NCBI GenBank assembly: GCA_928212115.1
Contig: CAKMRJ010000001.1
Coordinates: 367,232,795-367,296,794 of the forward strand
Origin: Lactuca virosa
Taxonomy: Eukaryota; Streptophyta; Magnoliopsida; Asterales; Asteraceae
DNA length: 64,000 nt
Reading direction: 5' to 3'
The notes below the pieces were generated by a model. The model was given only the letters and a program-made list of their open reading frames with translations. It did not search any database and was not told the DNA's origin. This document shows positions 43,547 through 55,824 of this stretch, one piece after another; the first letter of the stretch is position 1; the number at the start of each line of letters is the position of its first letter. The position numbers and the translations under genes are program-made.

Positions 43547-46500
43547 TTAGAGAGAGGTTTGAGGGTTCGGTACCGACTCTGCTTCCATCATTCCCAAACC
43601 TTGTAAAATTTTATTAAAGCTTGCTTCTGGTAAGGCTTTAGTGAATATGTCAGCCAGTTGATCAGAGGACCGAACAAAATGTACTTCCACGTTCCCATCT
43701 TCTACATGGTCCTTGATGAAATGGTATCTCAGTGCAATATGCTTTGTCTTTGAGTGTTGCACTGGATTGTGACATATTCTTATCGCGCTTTCTGAGTCAC
43801 AATAGAGAGGTATTTTCTTCATACTTAGTCTGTAGTCTCTTAGTTGGCGTTGTATCCATATCACTTGTGAGGTATAGGATGCTGCAGCAATGTACTCAGC
43901 TTCGGCTGTTGAAAGAGACACACAGGTTTGCTTCTTGGACTGCCAGCTAACAAGTTTACCATCAAGGAATTAGCATCCACCAGTTGTGCTCTTTCGGTCC
44001 AGACCACATCCTCCAAGATCGGCGTCAGAAAAGGCTTGAACAAAGAATCTGGTTCTAGCAGGGTACCAAAGACCGAGAGAAGATGTTCACTTCAGATAAC
44101 GGAAAATATTTTTCACTGCCACTATGTGAGGTTCTCTTGGATTTGCTTGAAACCTGGCAAAATAACAAATAGAAAACATAGTGTCTGGCCTACTAGCTAT
44201 TAGATACATAAGAGACCCTATCATTTGACGATAGAGTGTTACGTCAACGGCAGGTTTTTCCAGAGACGGTGTTAACTTTGTGCCAAACGCCATAGGAATC
44301 TTCACTTTCGAATCTCCCGTCATACCGAACTTTGCCAGCAAGTTCTTCATGTAAGCCTCCTGGTTGATAAAAATGCCTTCTGTACCTTGTCTTATATTCA
44401 AACCAAGGAAAAAATTAATCGGACCCATTGCGCTCATTTCAAATTTAGTCTCCATCAACTTCCTGAATTCAGCCGTTAAGGTAGGATTCGTGGAGCCGAA
44501 GATGATGTCATCGACATAAATCTGAACTATCATTAGATGTTCGCCTTCTTTCTTTCGGAAGAAGGTTGGGTCAACCGAACCTTGCTTGAATTTCGACATT
44601 TTAAGAAAGCGAGTTAAAGTTTCATACCAGGCCCTCGGTGCTTGCTTCAGACCATATACAGCTTTATCTAACACATAGCAGTGATCAGGGTATCTCTCGT
44701 TCACGAACCCAGGTGGTTGCTCAACATACACCGTTTCTTCTAGTTCTCCATTCAAGAAAGCACATTTCACATCCATTTGGAAAACTTTGAAATTTTTATG
44801 AGCAGCATATGCCAGAAAGATTCTAACTGATTCCAACGTTGCTACAGGAGCGAAGGTTTCCTCATAGTCTATCCCTTCTTCTTGGCAATATCCCTTCACC
44901 ACCAACTGAGCCTTATTGCGTATTACGTTGCCCTCTTTGTCCAACTTATTCCTGAAGATCCACTTTAAGCCTACCATTGAAGCATCCTTTGGAGTGGGAA
45001 TCAGCCTCCAAACTCGATTACGTTCAAACTCATGGAGTTCATCTTGCATAGCTTGTACCCAATCAGCGTGATCAAGTGCAGCATTAACCGTCTTCGGTTC
45101 GACTTTGGAGACAAACGAATTAAACATACAGAATTAAACATTAGAGAATAATGCAATTTGTTTCGCTTTCAATTGAGAACGTGTGAGAACTCGCTCAGAT
45201 GATTCACCAATTATTTGTGCTTTGGGATGATCCTTAGTCCATTTCGTTAGAGGAGTGTAATTAGGGTCATAGGCTGGATCCAACTCTGCATTTACTCCTT
45301 CTTCAAGTTCTGATTGATCACCTTCGTCATTTGTATTCTCATTCTCCCCCTCAAATGGCGAAGCGTATCCCTTGTCAGGTTCAAAATTCTCCTCCTCTGT
45401 TGGAGTTGGATTCTCCCCCTCGATTGGACTATCATTGGTTGGGTATGGAATTGGATTCTTCCCCTCGACTGGACTTTTATGGGTTGGGGCTTGAGTTGGA
45501 TTCTCCCCTTCGAAAGACAGATCAATTTTCTTTGGTGCAGATGAACCCTCCCCCTTGAACGTTGAGCTGTTGTTTGAAGGGTCAGTAGAGGGTTGAGCAC
45601 CAGTCGGTTTAGGAGGTTCATTTTCCATTTCTTTTGCAGCTTCATCAATGATCTTTTTCATATTGTCGATTTTGTTGTCTGCTGCTTTCGCCTCTGAGTG
45701 TACAGCCTTCTCTGGTTCATCAAATAGCCTTATGTACTCTTCAAACAAGTTGGAAATGGGAACCGAGACTTGTCCTGATTCAGGAAATATTTCCCCCAAG
45801 GCACTTTCGCTTCTTTGAACTTTCTTCATGTAGTTTTCATCAAAGGTTACATAGTATGTTTCTTCAATACGTTTGGAGCGTTTGTTCAAAACTCTGTATG
45901 CTTTTGAAGTGAGTGAATAACCAAGAAAAATTCCCTCATCGGCTTTGACGTCAAACTTCTTTCGGTTTTCTTTGGAATTGAAAATGAAGCACCTGGAACC
46001 GAACACGTGGAAAAACTTAACGTTGGGCTTTCGATTGTTCAGAATCTGATACGGAGTGATGGAGAATCGTTTGTTAAGTAAGGATCGGTTCTGAGTATAG
46101 CACGCAGTTGCAACTGCATCGGCCCAGAAGTATAGCGGAAGAGAAGCGAAGCTTAGCATGGTTCGGGCTGCCTCACATAAAGAACGGTTTCGTCTTTCAA
46201 CAATTCCATTCTGTTGTGGTGTATAGGGGGCCGAGAAGTTGTGAGTTGTCCCCCTTTCAGCCAGAAAATCCTCAAAATCTTTATTCTTGAATTCAAGCCC
46301 ATTGTCGCTTCTAATATTCCTCACTAGCTTTCGCAGCTGCACTTCCACTTGCTTGATGAACGTCTTCAACTTGGGAGTCGCGTCTGATTTCTGTTTAAGA
46401 AAGAAAACCCAGGTGAAGCGTGAAAAGTCATCTACTATGACAAGAATGAACTTACTACCACCGAAGCTTTCGATAGCCGAAGGTCCACATAAGTCAATAT

Positions 46501-47137
46501 GCAGAAGTTCAAGAGCTTCAACAATCTTTGTATTGAGATGTGTAGGATGGCTCTTTCTGCTTTGTTTGCCCATCTCGCACGCTGCACATAGGTGTTCCTT
46601 ATCAAACTTGAGAAGAGGAAGGCCTCGAACATGATCACCAAGCACCAACTTATTAATATCTTTGAAGTTCAGGTGCGATAGGCGTCGATGCCATAACCAG
46701 CTTTCATCAGTGTTCCCCTTTAACAGCAGGCATATTGCTGGTTTTCCTCGAATTAGGTTGAGATTTAAAGGATACATCTCTCCCTTGCGTTCAGACTTCA
46801 ACAGAACTCTTTTGGATTGCTTCTCAATTATTTCTGATCCCACATCATCGAATGAAACCTTCAAACCAGTTCCCACAACCAATTGTGATACACTGATGAG
46901 GTTGTGTTGCAACCCTTCCACATAAGCTACTTTTCGAATCGAGAAGTCTCCGTTGGTTATCATTACATATCCTTTGATTGTGTCATAAGATTTATTTCCA
47001 TACTTCACACATCCACCATCCTTAAGGGACCGAAACTCCCTCAGCTCTTCCCTCCTTCCTGTCATGTGACGCGAGCAGCCACTGTCTATGTACCATTCGT
47101 CATCGAACTGCTCGTCACTTATAACCTGCAAATTCAA
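43547..47137 (-). pseudogene. pol: E2 pol: protease, integrase, RT, RNase H
   Basis: One continuous phase from 47137 to 43547, broken only by three in-frame stops: 45134-45136 (linker to RT), 44087-44089 (after RT) and one near 43970 (RNase H). Protease WYIDSGCSRHMTG, integrase [16 protein letters not shown] and [23 protein letters not shown] and [10 protein letters not shown], and RNase [15 protein letters not shown] are all readable. Two of the three stops fit single C-to-T changes when compared with E1. The linker (45340-45560) encodes repeats of the type SPxEGENP. Confidence 0.9.
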
Positions 47138-49807
47138 GTAGATTTAGGAACCCAAAGTCTCTTGGGCCATGGTCAGTCTTTTATAGAAAAAGGAATAGCA
47201 GTAGAAATATCAACCAAATAAGTTCTTTTTATTAGAGTGGTTTGGTCTTTTCTTTTGATGGTATACACCTTGATTTTGTTTTTATCTTCTTTAATTTGTG
47301 GTGTATTAGATGGTGTGTTCTTAGATGGTTTTGGAGTATATTTTTGAATCCTAGGGTTAGCTGACTTTTTCTTATTATTGATATCAGAATCTGAATCAAG
47401 CTTTCCCTTTCCTTTGATGTCCTTCACTGAATTCGGTTTTCTTTGGTAGTAGGAAGGACCGAAACTTGACTTTCGGTTGTTAGCCTTGACGTTTTGACCG
47501 AAACATGACGTTCGGTTCTGAGCGTTGGTGTTGGAACCGAATCTAGATGTTCGGTTCTGAGCTTTGGAATAATAAGAGCTTGGACTAAATTTTTCCTTTC
47601 CGTTTGGCTTGTCTTTTGCTTTGACATTTGACTCTTTCTTGGAAGGAACATAGTTAGAATTTTGAGACTGCCAAAATCGTTTTCGCTCATTCAGATTCTT
47701 CATGTATCTTTGATTTCTTTGGCGTTTCTGTTCAGCCAACTGCTTTTGAGATTTATGAATATTGAAGCTTGATTTTGGCTTCTCCTTTTGAGTTTCGGTT
47801 GTCTTGGAAGATACATTGGATTCCTTCTTTGGTTCTTCTGGTATCTCTTTTGTTCCACTCGTGCTTGGTTTATCAAAACTCGAGGGTTTGTTGATGGGTT
47901 CAGCAACGTATCTACCTCTTACCCTCCACGAGGTTCGATCCGATAAGCCGATGGTTTCGTCTGCATTATCAATTGGGGCTGACCAGAAATAATCGTCGCA
48001 CCCTTCAGCATTGTCTGTGTCGACCAAGATTTTTAATTCTGCTGTTTGTTTTTCAGTGACCCCTGTAACAGCATATACCTGATTTGGCACAGTTTGAACT
48101 TTCTGATAAACCATTGCTTTCTCTTTGAGTTTCTGTGGCTTGTCCTTTGACAGGCGAGCGTATTCAACCGAGTTTCAGATATGAGGGGTTTTTCATTCTC
48201 GGTTTCGCTCTTCATAAATTCAGAGCAATCAACCACATCTTCTACCGAAATTTCGTTCATCTCACTTTCCTCATCAAATTCAGACGTGTTTTCTATATTC
48301 ATTTTATGTTCTGAAATTAATTTGGCGTTAAACGGGTCAAATGATTGAATGGTCTCGGACTTAATTTTCAACCTATCATTTTCATCTAAAAGATTTTTGA
48401 GCATACACTTATGTTCCTTAGAGTCAATGAAGGTTTCTATCTTGTCTAGTCCGATTTTATAAGTGATGGATGTCTCTTCTGAGGACATTATGGATTCACA
48501 TTCAGCGATGACCTCATCCTCCTTAAATTCAAGGAAGGGTAAGATCATCTTATGAATCTTTTTCCCTATTTCACAATTGAAGTGCAATTGAGCAATATTT
48601 GTATATAAGCGTTTAGCAATTAAGCAAAAAACATTCCGATGTTTCAAAAACTTTAAATTGTCTCGTTGCAAATAAATAATTTCATCCCTAGCCCTATTTA
48701 ACTCTGTCACCTTCAGCTCAATCCACATCCTTCTCTCCTCACTCTTCGAAGACACCCTGCTGAGTTGGTCAGTTAGGTTAGAGTTCGCTAAGCGAGTTTG
48801 CATGAGACTACCACTTAAGTTAGAAAATTTAAATTTCAATTCATTTAATTCTTCTTCATAATTTGTTACTGGGACTTTTAAGTGATTCAAGGATGGATTG
48901 TACCTTTTTGATCAGCCGATCACAGTCGTTGATCTTCTCACTCATGGGCTTGGCTGCAAAGCACTTGTCCTCAGTCAGGTTCGGCTCCTTAAGCTCACCT
49001 TCGGTTGGTCTTCCAGCTGTAACCATCAAACATTTTCCAGCCGAACCAGTATCCCTCGCCACATAAGCTCTTCCATGTGTGGGTTTTCTCACTTCTTCAT
49101 CCTCAGAATCGGTTGACCAGACTTCAACGCCACCGAACTCATCTTCATCCACATTTTCCTGCACAATCAAGGCATTCATTGAACTGTTAGTTGCCTTCTT
49201 TTTCTTGATTTCTTCCACCTTTCGCATGTAATACGCCTCATCATCTTCACCATCCCTTTTCTCAGCCATCTTCCTCAACATGCAATCTTTGGCAAAGTGG
49301 TTCTTGCCATGACAGTAATTACAGTCGAACCCAGAGGCTCCTCTAAGCTTGCTTTCCTTCTTGTCGTCATCCTTTTGAGAGGTATTCTTCGTTTCTTCTT
49401 TCACCTTCTCAGAACTGTAACGTCCTTGCCAGTTTCTGTTTTTATTGATAGGGAACTTCTTTCGTGCAAACTTCTTTGGGTTGGTGACCATCATTGCATA
49501 TTCTTCTCCTGTAAGGTCACACTCAGACATATCTGACTCATCCTCTTCTTCTGCAACACTTTTGCCTTTTGAGACAAGGGCCAACGATCCCACACCCGAA
49601 ACTATCTTCGCCTCCTTGGTTACCACACTCTCATGGGATTTAAGTATACCCACCAGTTTCGCTAGTGAGAATGATTTAAATTGTTCGTGAGCTTTCACTG
49701 TTGAAACCACTGCCATCCATTCTAGTCTTAAACCATTCATGAAGGTTACCTTTTGCTCGATCAATTTTCTTTCAATACCATGCTTGATCATCTTGCTAAG
49801 GAGATGA
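47138..49807 (-). pseudogene. gag: E2 gag and spacer, N-terminus deleted
   Basis: Begins abruptly at 49807 within the Gag domain (LLSKMIKHGIERK), directly joined to the LTR end. PBS, start codon and about 155 N-terminal residues are missing compared with E1. Open 49791-48856 with CCHC knuckle CNYCHGKNHFAKDC, frameshift near 48870, open 48890-48033, frameshift near 48170, open 48114-47173 to the protease region. The spacer is Glu/Ser/Lys-rich as in E1. Confidence 0.85.
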
Positions 49808-50118
49808 TTGGAACAAAGTTCTAGTAGGATCGATAGATTCTAAGCAGAAAACAATAAATGACGTAATGAAGAACATAAGAATGGTTTAACTGATGTCGAA
49901 TGATTAAGCTTTAACACCTCAGAAGAGCTCGATTAAGAACTTCGACAGTAGAGGTGTTTAGGGTTACAAAAGCAATAATAATAATAATAATCACGACAGT
50001 ATCTATGGCATACATGCATTCACTATTTATAGCTAAACCCTACTTAATAATCACGGATGGACAGGCCCAATCCGAATATACAATACTAAGCCCATGACGC
50101 AACACAAAATACTCAACA
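49808..50118 (-). repeat. E2 5' LTR (3' end trimmed)
   Basis: 311 bp; minus strand TGTTGAGTATTTTGTG..TTTGTTCCAA. The last few LTR bases and the PBS are lost at the deletion junction with gag. By eye about 10 differences from the 3' LTR copies. Confidence 0.88.
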
Positions 50119-51023
50119 CTGGGCAAATCTTTGCTCGCACACATCGGTTTGACCAACCACATCCCTCCGCACCTAGACCCAATCAAGCTACCTGCATCTG
50201 ACCCCCACACAAGCGGTCTCAAAGTGGTATTTGAGGCTCAAAATGTGTCCCATTTATCAAATACAAGGAATTCCATATCAAGACTCGGGGCCAATCTATG
50301 ATTCAATACTTATGACTTGGCGCTATGGTACCTGTAGGGATGAGAAGGCAAGAGAGAACAAAAATGCACGAACTTAAACTAGAATGCATCTAAAAAGTAT
50401 GGAAATTAGAAAAGAAAGAAAGAAAATATGCAATATTTTTGAATTTTTCATGCAATTTTTAAAAAATAAAAGATAAAGATTACCTCACCCCAAGCTTAAA
50501 ATTAAGCATTGTCCTCAATGCTTAGGGTGAGAGTAAGGAAGGATCATACCGGGATCAAGGTGTAGGAGACTCGCGAGAACGGTACGGAAGCAACACATGG
50601 GTCGTACAATGATGTGTGGGTGGAGTTCTTGGATGCCTAAATACACATGGATGAAAGCTTGGTCGCGCAAAGGAAGCATATGAAGTGGCTCGAAAGAAGT
50701 GGCATATTTTCGCGGGTACCCTCGGAAACTTTGCACGAGTGGGGGACGGCCGCGCGCAACAATCAGAGAGCACCCCATGTTGGGGTAACTTGGAACTCGG
50801 AATCTGCGCGGCTGGGGGTCGGTCGCGCAACAGCTGCGCGGGTACCCGCGCAAATTTCAAATTTTTGGCATTTTTTTCAAACTTCACCAAGATCATTGCT
50901 AGATTTCCATATGCTTATTTTTATACCAACTTCAAGCTTAGAAACACCCAAAACTTCAAGCGGAGATTATTTATTTACAATGCATTTGTTCAACGTCTTT
51001 GCCAAGACATAGTCCCGCTTCCG
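50119..51023 (-). other. E4 noncoding region downstream of the integrase tail
   Basis: No supported ORF. On the minus strand it carries an 8-bp stem, 4-base loop hairpin AAGCATTG-AGGA-CAATGCTT (50504-50523) followed by AAGCTTGGGGTGAGG. It also has a perfect 16-bp palindrome GCGCGGGTACCCGCGC (50836-50851) and several GCGCG motifs. E2 is inserted at its left end. Confidence 0.7.
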
Positions 51024-54000
51024 TCAACCTTCGTAAATCAGGGATTCCAATGTTACGTTATCAAATTCTCCCGTGTCAAAGCCTTCATAAAATGGTTTCA
51101 AGCGGTGCCCATTCACTTTAAATATTTGATTTGTTTCCAAACTCTTAATTTCAACTGCACCGTGTTCAAACACTTTTATAACAATAAAAGGTTCGTGCCA
51201 TCGAGATCGTAATTTTCCCGGGAATATCTTTAAGCGTGAATGATAAAGAAGAACTTCTTGACCCAGAATAAAGTGTTTTTGGGTTATGTGCTTGTCATGA
51301 AATGCCTTTTTCTTCTCTTTGCACCTTTTGAACCTTTTAATTATCTTTTTCTTGATCACTTCTATCATTAGAGAATTTAATCTTCTTTGAGCCTCTCTCC
51401 TAGGCTTGCAATAATCTTCCATAAGAATCTTGTGTGTGCATACATTAGGGATTATCCCGTTTATTGGCTCAATCACATTAACCCAGTACAATGGAGAAAT
51501 GTTGCTAGGGTACCTCATTGCTTCAAAGATGTTGAAGTAAATGATCTCTCCATCAAACTCCATGGTAATTTTTCCTTTATGGACATCAATGATCGTGTGA
51601 GCGGTATTCATGAAAGATCTTCCAAGGAGGATCATAGATGATTTGGAAGGAGTCTTCTCTTCAAGATCAATGACATAAAAATCCGCGGGAAAAACAAGGT
51701 GATTAACTTGTACTAACACATCCTCCAACACTCCTCTTGGAGACACACTTGACTTGTCTGCTAATTGAATGATTACTCCAGTTTCTTCTAAAGGTCCAAC
51801 ATTGAGAGATTTAAAAACTGAATATGGCATCACATTAATCGAGGCTCCAAGATCTAACATGGCACTTTCGACATGTAAATCACCAATTGTACAAGGGATA
51901 GCAAATATTCCCGGATCCTTGCATTTGGGAGGTAGCTACTTTTGGATAACTGTAGACACGTTTGCATTGAATTGAATATTTTCATTTGCCTTGAATTTCC
52001 TCTTCTTGGTGCACAAATCCTTGAGAAATTTTGCATAACTTGGAATTTGCTTAATAGCATTCAATAGTGGAATGTTGATTTGGACCTTGCGGAAAGTTTC
52101 AAATAATTCATTTTCTTCCTCTATCTTCTTGGAAAAGGCTAACCGGGAAGGGAAAGGTGGTGGTATGACTAATGGCTTGATGGTCTTGTTGGAAGATTCG
52201 GGTTGATCATTGGTTGGCATAATCGGGTCCTTTAGAGTAGCTTCAACCTTCGGAGGTTCAACAACAATAACCTCATCTTCTTCTTCTCTTGAAACTCTTT
52301 TGGGGTTCCTTTCTCCAAGGGTTTTCCCACTTCTTAAGGTTATTGCACTCACATTAGGGCTCTTCTCGGTTTGAGATGGAAGTTTACCCCTTTGTTCCAT
52401 CTTGTTGAGAGCGGTGGCCAAGTCTCCAATTTGTGCTTGAATGTTGGAGAAAGTATTCTTGGTCTCTTGGTGAAATTGGGTTTGGCTTTCAGCAAGAGAA
52501 GCGACGAGTTCTTGAAGGCTCATTTGATGGTTATCACTTGATTGGCCTTGTAGTTGAGGTTGTTGGTAATTTGGAGGGGTATAAGATGTTTGTGGATATG
52601 GAGGTTTTTAGGAAGGATATTGTGGATGTTGGGGTCTCATCAAAATGTTTGGTGGATTTTGCTTTAGTGGGTATGGGTTGTTTGGGTTATTCCGCCAATT
52701 TGGGTTGAAGTTGTTTTCAAATCCCATGGGTCTTGGTTGACCTTGATATCCTCCCATTGCAGTCACATCCTCCAGTTCACTTCCAAGTGTGGGGCATTTA
52801 TCCGTATAATGCCCCGTCATGGCACAAATACCGCATACCATCAATTGTTGACCACTTCCCACCACCATTTGACTTAGCACATTAGTCAAATCCAAGAGCT
52901 TTGATTCCAAGTGTTGAGTGTTGCTAACTTCACCAACCACTTGTGGAGAATTTCTCTTCATTTCATTTCGAGTCCCAAAGTTCCTTTGATTTTGAGAAAT
53001 GGTTCCAAAAAGTGATCTTATCTCTTGAGGTGTCTTGTTGAAGATGTCACCACCACTTGAAGCATCAATCATCCTTCGATCTTTTTCATTCATACCCTCA
53101 TAAAATTGTTGAAGAAGTAGGTGTTCGGGTATGTTGTGTTGAGGACAACTTGTACACAAGTTGTTGAATCGCTCCCAAAAATTATGAAAGGTCTCATTCT
53201 CCCCTTGACGAATCCCCAAAATGTCACTTCTTTGACTTGATATCCGGGAGGTGGGATAGAACTTGCTATTGAAGGCCTTGAGTAACTCTTCCCATGTGTG
53301 GATAGATCCCGGTGGTAAGTTGAATAACCACTCTCTAGCTTTATCTTCCAAGGTGAGCGGGAAGGTGGTTAGCTTGAAATCATCCAATGTCACGTTTTCG
53401 GGCAACATGATAACACATATCATATGAAAGGACTTCAAATGCCTTTGAGGATCTTCTCTATCCAAACCATGGAACTTAGTGAGTTGATGTATGAAACTTG
53501 ACTTCAGTTCAATCCCTCGGCAATTTGTGGGATAAACAATATCAAGAGGTGTGTGAGTAACATCCGTCTCCATCATTTGTCGAAGTGTCAACTCTTGAGG
53601 GGGGTTAGGTGGATTGGGGTTATTGGGATATTGTTGCAAGTAATTGGGTGGTTGTTGGTAAGTTGGGTATGGGTATGGTTGGTGATTGTAGATTGGTGGT
53701 GGATAAGGTTGGTAGTTAGGGTATTGGTTGTAAGGAGGTTGTTGTGGTGGGTACATCGGGTTTTGGTACATTGGAGGGTGTTGGTAATTGGGTTGATTTG
53801 TGTAATGTACTTGTTGAACTTGAAAAGCATTGTTTTGAGGTTGGTTGTTTTGGTGGAATTGTTGGTTTTGTGGTTGTGGTGGTTGATAATTGGGTTGGTT
53901 TTGAGGAGGGGCTTGATTCCAAGGTGGCATATTAATGAGAGGTTCCTTTTGTTGTTGTCTTGGTTGTTGGGGTGGTGTATTGGCATCTTGATTGTTTGGG

Positions 54001-54275
54001 TTTGGGTTGGGATTGTGAGGTGGAGTGTGATTCATGGCTATGTAGTTTTCAAACGGAATATCTTCAAAGGATTGACCAACAATTGGAGAATTCGGCTCGG
54101 TGTCGGTATCACTTGAAGTATGAACTTGATCTTCTATGTTGATTAGTGGAGAAGAGGAAGAAGATTAGACGAGTTGTTGTAGCTTTGCTTGTTTGGCTAA
54201 CTTTTTCAACCTTTTTGCTTCTTTTTCAATTTTCGGATTGTAGAGTAGTTCACCGGTTCTTGTAGACCTAGGCAT
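51024..54275 (-). pseudogene. gag-pro: E4 gag-protease fused to integrase C-terminal tail
   Basis: One phase from ATG 54275 (MPRSTRTGEL) to 51024, with stops at 54165-54167, 52608-52610 and 51936-51938 and no frameshift. N-terminus basic and helical, then Asn/Pro/Gln-rich low complexity (about residues 80-230), retrotransposon Gag domain (AREWLFNLPPG, WERFNNLC), CCHC knuckle CGICAMTGHYTDKC, coiled-coil-like region, retropepsin with LDLGASINVMPYS near 51850 and MILLGRSFM. After KPRREAQRRLNSLMIEVIKK, which is where RT begins in relatives, the frame passes at about 51335 into KAFHDKHI and PGKLRSRWHEPF, the integrase C-terminal region. RT, RNase H and integrase core are absent. Gag and protease could serve in trans-mobilised particles in an intact relative; this copy is dead. 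Confidence 0.87.
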
Positions 54276-54300
54276 AAACAATCAAATAACAATAACCAAT

Positions 54301-54319
54301 TTCCCCGGCAACGGTGCCA
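54301..54319 (-). other. E4 primer binding site
   Basis: Minus strand TGGCACCGTTGCCGGGGAA, five bases inside the 5' LTR; one change from the Athila-type PBS TGGCGCCGTTGCCGGGGA (tRNA-Asp, from memory). Confidence 0.85.
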
Positions 54320-54324
54320 AAACT

Positions 54325-55824
54325 TGGTGGGATGTCAAGTCCACCAAGTAAATTACACTCTTTGTTTGCAAATAAAACGTAATATAATGGTAAAAAGGGG
54401 TATCGATCCTCGGGGAAATGGTTGTATTCAATCACCAATGCAATCTAAAAGAACTATTGTAAATAAACTAACTAACTACAATTAAACTAAAGGGGGGGGG
54501 GGTGTTATGATTGCTTGAAAACTAAAAGACTTGAATAACTAAAAACTTGCAATTAAGCAAGATAGTGAGATGCTCAAATGTTGGGAACAATTGGTTAACC
54601 AAGGCAATTCAACACAATGAACATTTGTGTGTTTATCATTAGGATTCAACATGAAGCTTATCATTCATCCCAAATTGGTTATAGCAATCATGAAGCATGA
54701 TATGCCAAGATTCCTCTTAGGTAGTATGGAGGTTGGGGAAGCCCACAATACACCTTCTTAATCAAGATCAAGGGTTTAATTGAAGCAATTGAACCCAAGA
54801 AGTTAATTAGCCTTAAGAAAGAAGGAATCCCCAATTCCTAGAGGATGTCAATGCTTACACATCCATAAAGGAGCTATGATTCATAAACTAGAGATGATTT
54901 TTACCATCATAAAGCCCTTGTTCTAAGTTAATTCAAGGATTCAATGCAAAACCAAAGAAATAAACTAACAATAGCTCATTCAAGTGCCAAGCTCATGATC
55001 AAAGCATTAAACAAGCATAAGAAATATGATCTAGAACCATAAACATAAGATAATTGATAATCTAGCATGAATCCTTCAAAAACCCACAAACATTCAAAGG
55101 TTTTAACCAAAGTTAACAAATATAGAGAGTTTAGCCACTCATGGCAATAGAACAACAATCACAAAAGTCTAATTGCATAAAGAAACTACCAAATAACTTG
55201 GAAAGATGAAAAGAAATGACTCTTGAGCTTCAAAATCGCCTTCTTCAGCTCTCCAATGGTGTAAAATCGAAGTTATGGCTGCTAGATCTGATTCCCCAAG
55301 GTAATGGCAAGCCAAATGACCAAAATGCCCAAACTGGGGAGTTGCGCGGGTACCCGCCCGACGAAAATTCCACCCGCGCAAATGTTGCTGTAATGCTATT
55401 GGTCCTTCATTCCTCCACTCCACCCTTCCACTACCAAAGATTCCTTTGGTCCCCTCCATATCCATGTGATTTAAAGCAACCAATCATCATTTAGCTTCAA
55501 GGAATGGATGCTCCAAGCCCAAATTAAAAGTTTATGACCCATCTTTACAAGCCCAAAATATCCAAGTCTTCAACTCTTTAAGGCCCAAATCTCCTTTTAT
55601 GGATCCGCCAAGCCCAACAATGCCTCGAGAGCCCACTAAGCCCGTCTCCAATCAACCCGCAACCGCAATGAGCTCCAAGATCCTACAAAATTCCTCATGC
55701 AAAATAAAAATCACCCGGTACGATCCATAATAAAGAAAATAAAGAATATACAATGCATTACTAATAAAAAGAGCTAAAAGTCTAAAATAAACTAATAAAA
55801 ATAAGGAAATAAAATAAGCTATCA
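54325..55824 (-). repeat. E4 5' LTR
   Basis: 1,500 bp; minus strand TGATAGCTTATTTTATTTCC at 55824 to CCCACCA at 54325, directly followed by the PBS. Target duplication TTGAC follows at 55825. It contains GCGCGGGTACCCG near 55346 and a G run near 54492. No supported ORF. Confidence 0.92.

Larger units (their letters stand above)
12897..50118 (-). mobile_element. E2: Sirevirus-type Ty1/copia element with nested E1 and E3
   Basis: 5' LTR 49808-50118, pol 47137-43547, ORF3 split over 41722-40692, 25420-24535 and 13892-13236 (triplicated), 3' LTR 12897-13209 (also in units 2 and 3). Flanks: CTGGG at 50119-50123 and CCAGG (unit 1) or CCGGG (units 2, 3) before the 3' LTR. All are one change from CCGGG, so I take CCGGG as the target duplication. 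Part of ORF3 between the E3 insertion point and residue about 925 is deleted. Inserted in E4. Confidence 0.85.
10278..55824 (-). mobile_element. E4: Athila-like Ty3/gypsy element, internally deleted, carrying nested E2
   Basis: Two LTRs in the same orientation (5' LTR 54325-55824, 3' LTR 10278-11756, ends TGATAGC..CCACCA on the minus strand) and a perfect 5-bp target duplication TTGAC at 10273-10277 and 55825-55829. PBS is at 54301-54319 and a GGGGTGATT purine tract lies next to the 3' LTR at 11757-11766. Its own sequence is about 1.5 kb LTR + 4.2 kb (50119-54324) + 1.1 kb (11757-12896) + 1.5 kb LTR; the rest of the 45.5-kb span is nested insertions. It lacks RT, RNase H and the integrase core, so it is non-autonomous. 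Confidence 0.88.

Noticed and set aside
53553..54142. 187-codon plus-strand ORF rich in Val, Leu and Trp, looking membrane-like
   Set aside because: Antisense of the Asn/Pro/Gln-rich low-complexity part of E4 gag; hydrophobicity is a by-product.
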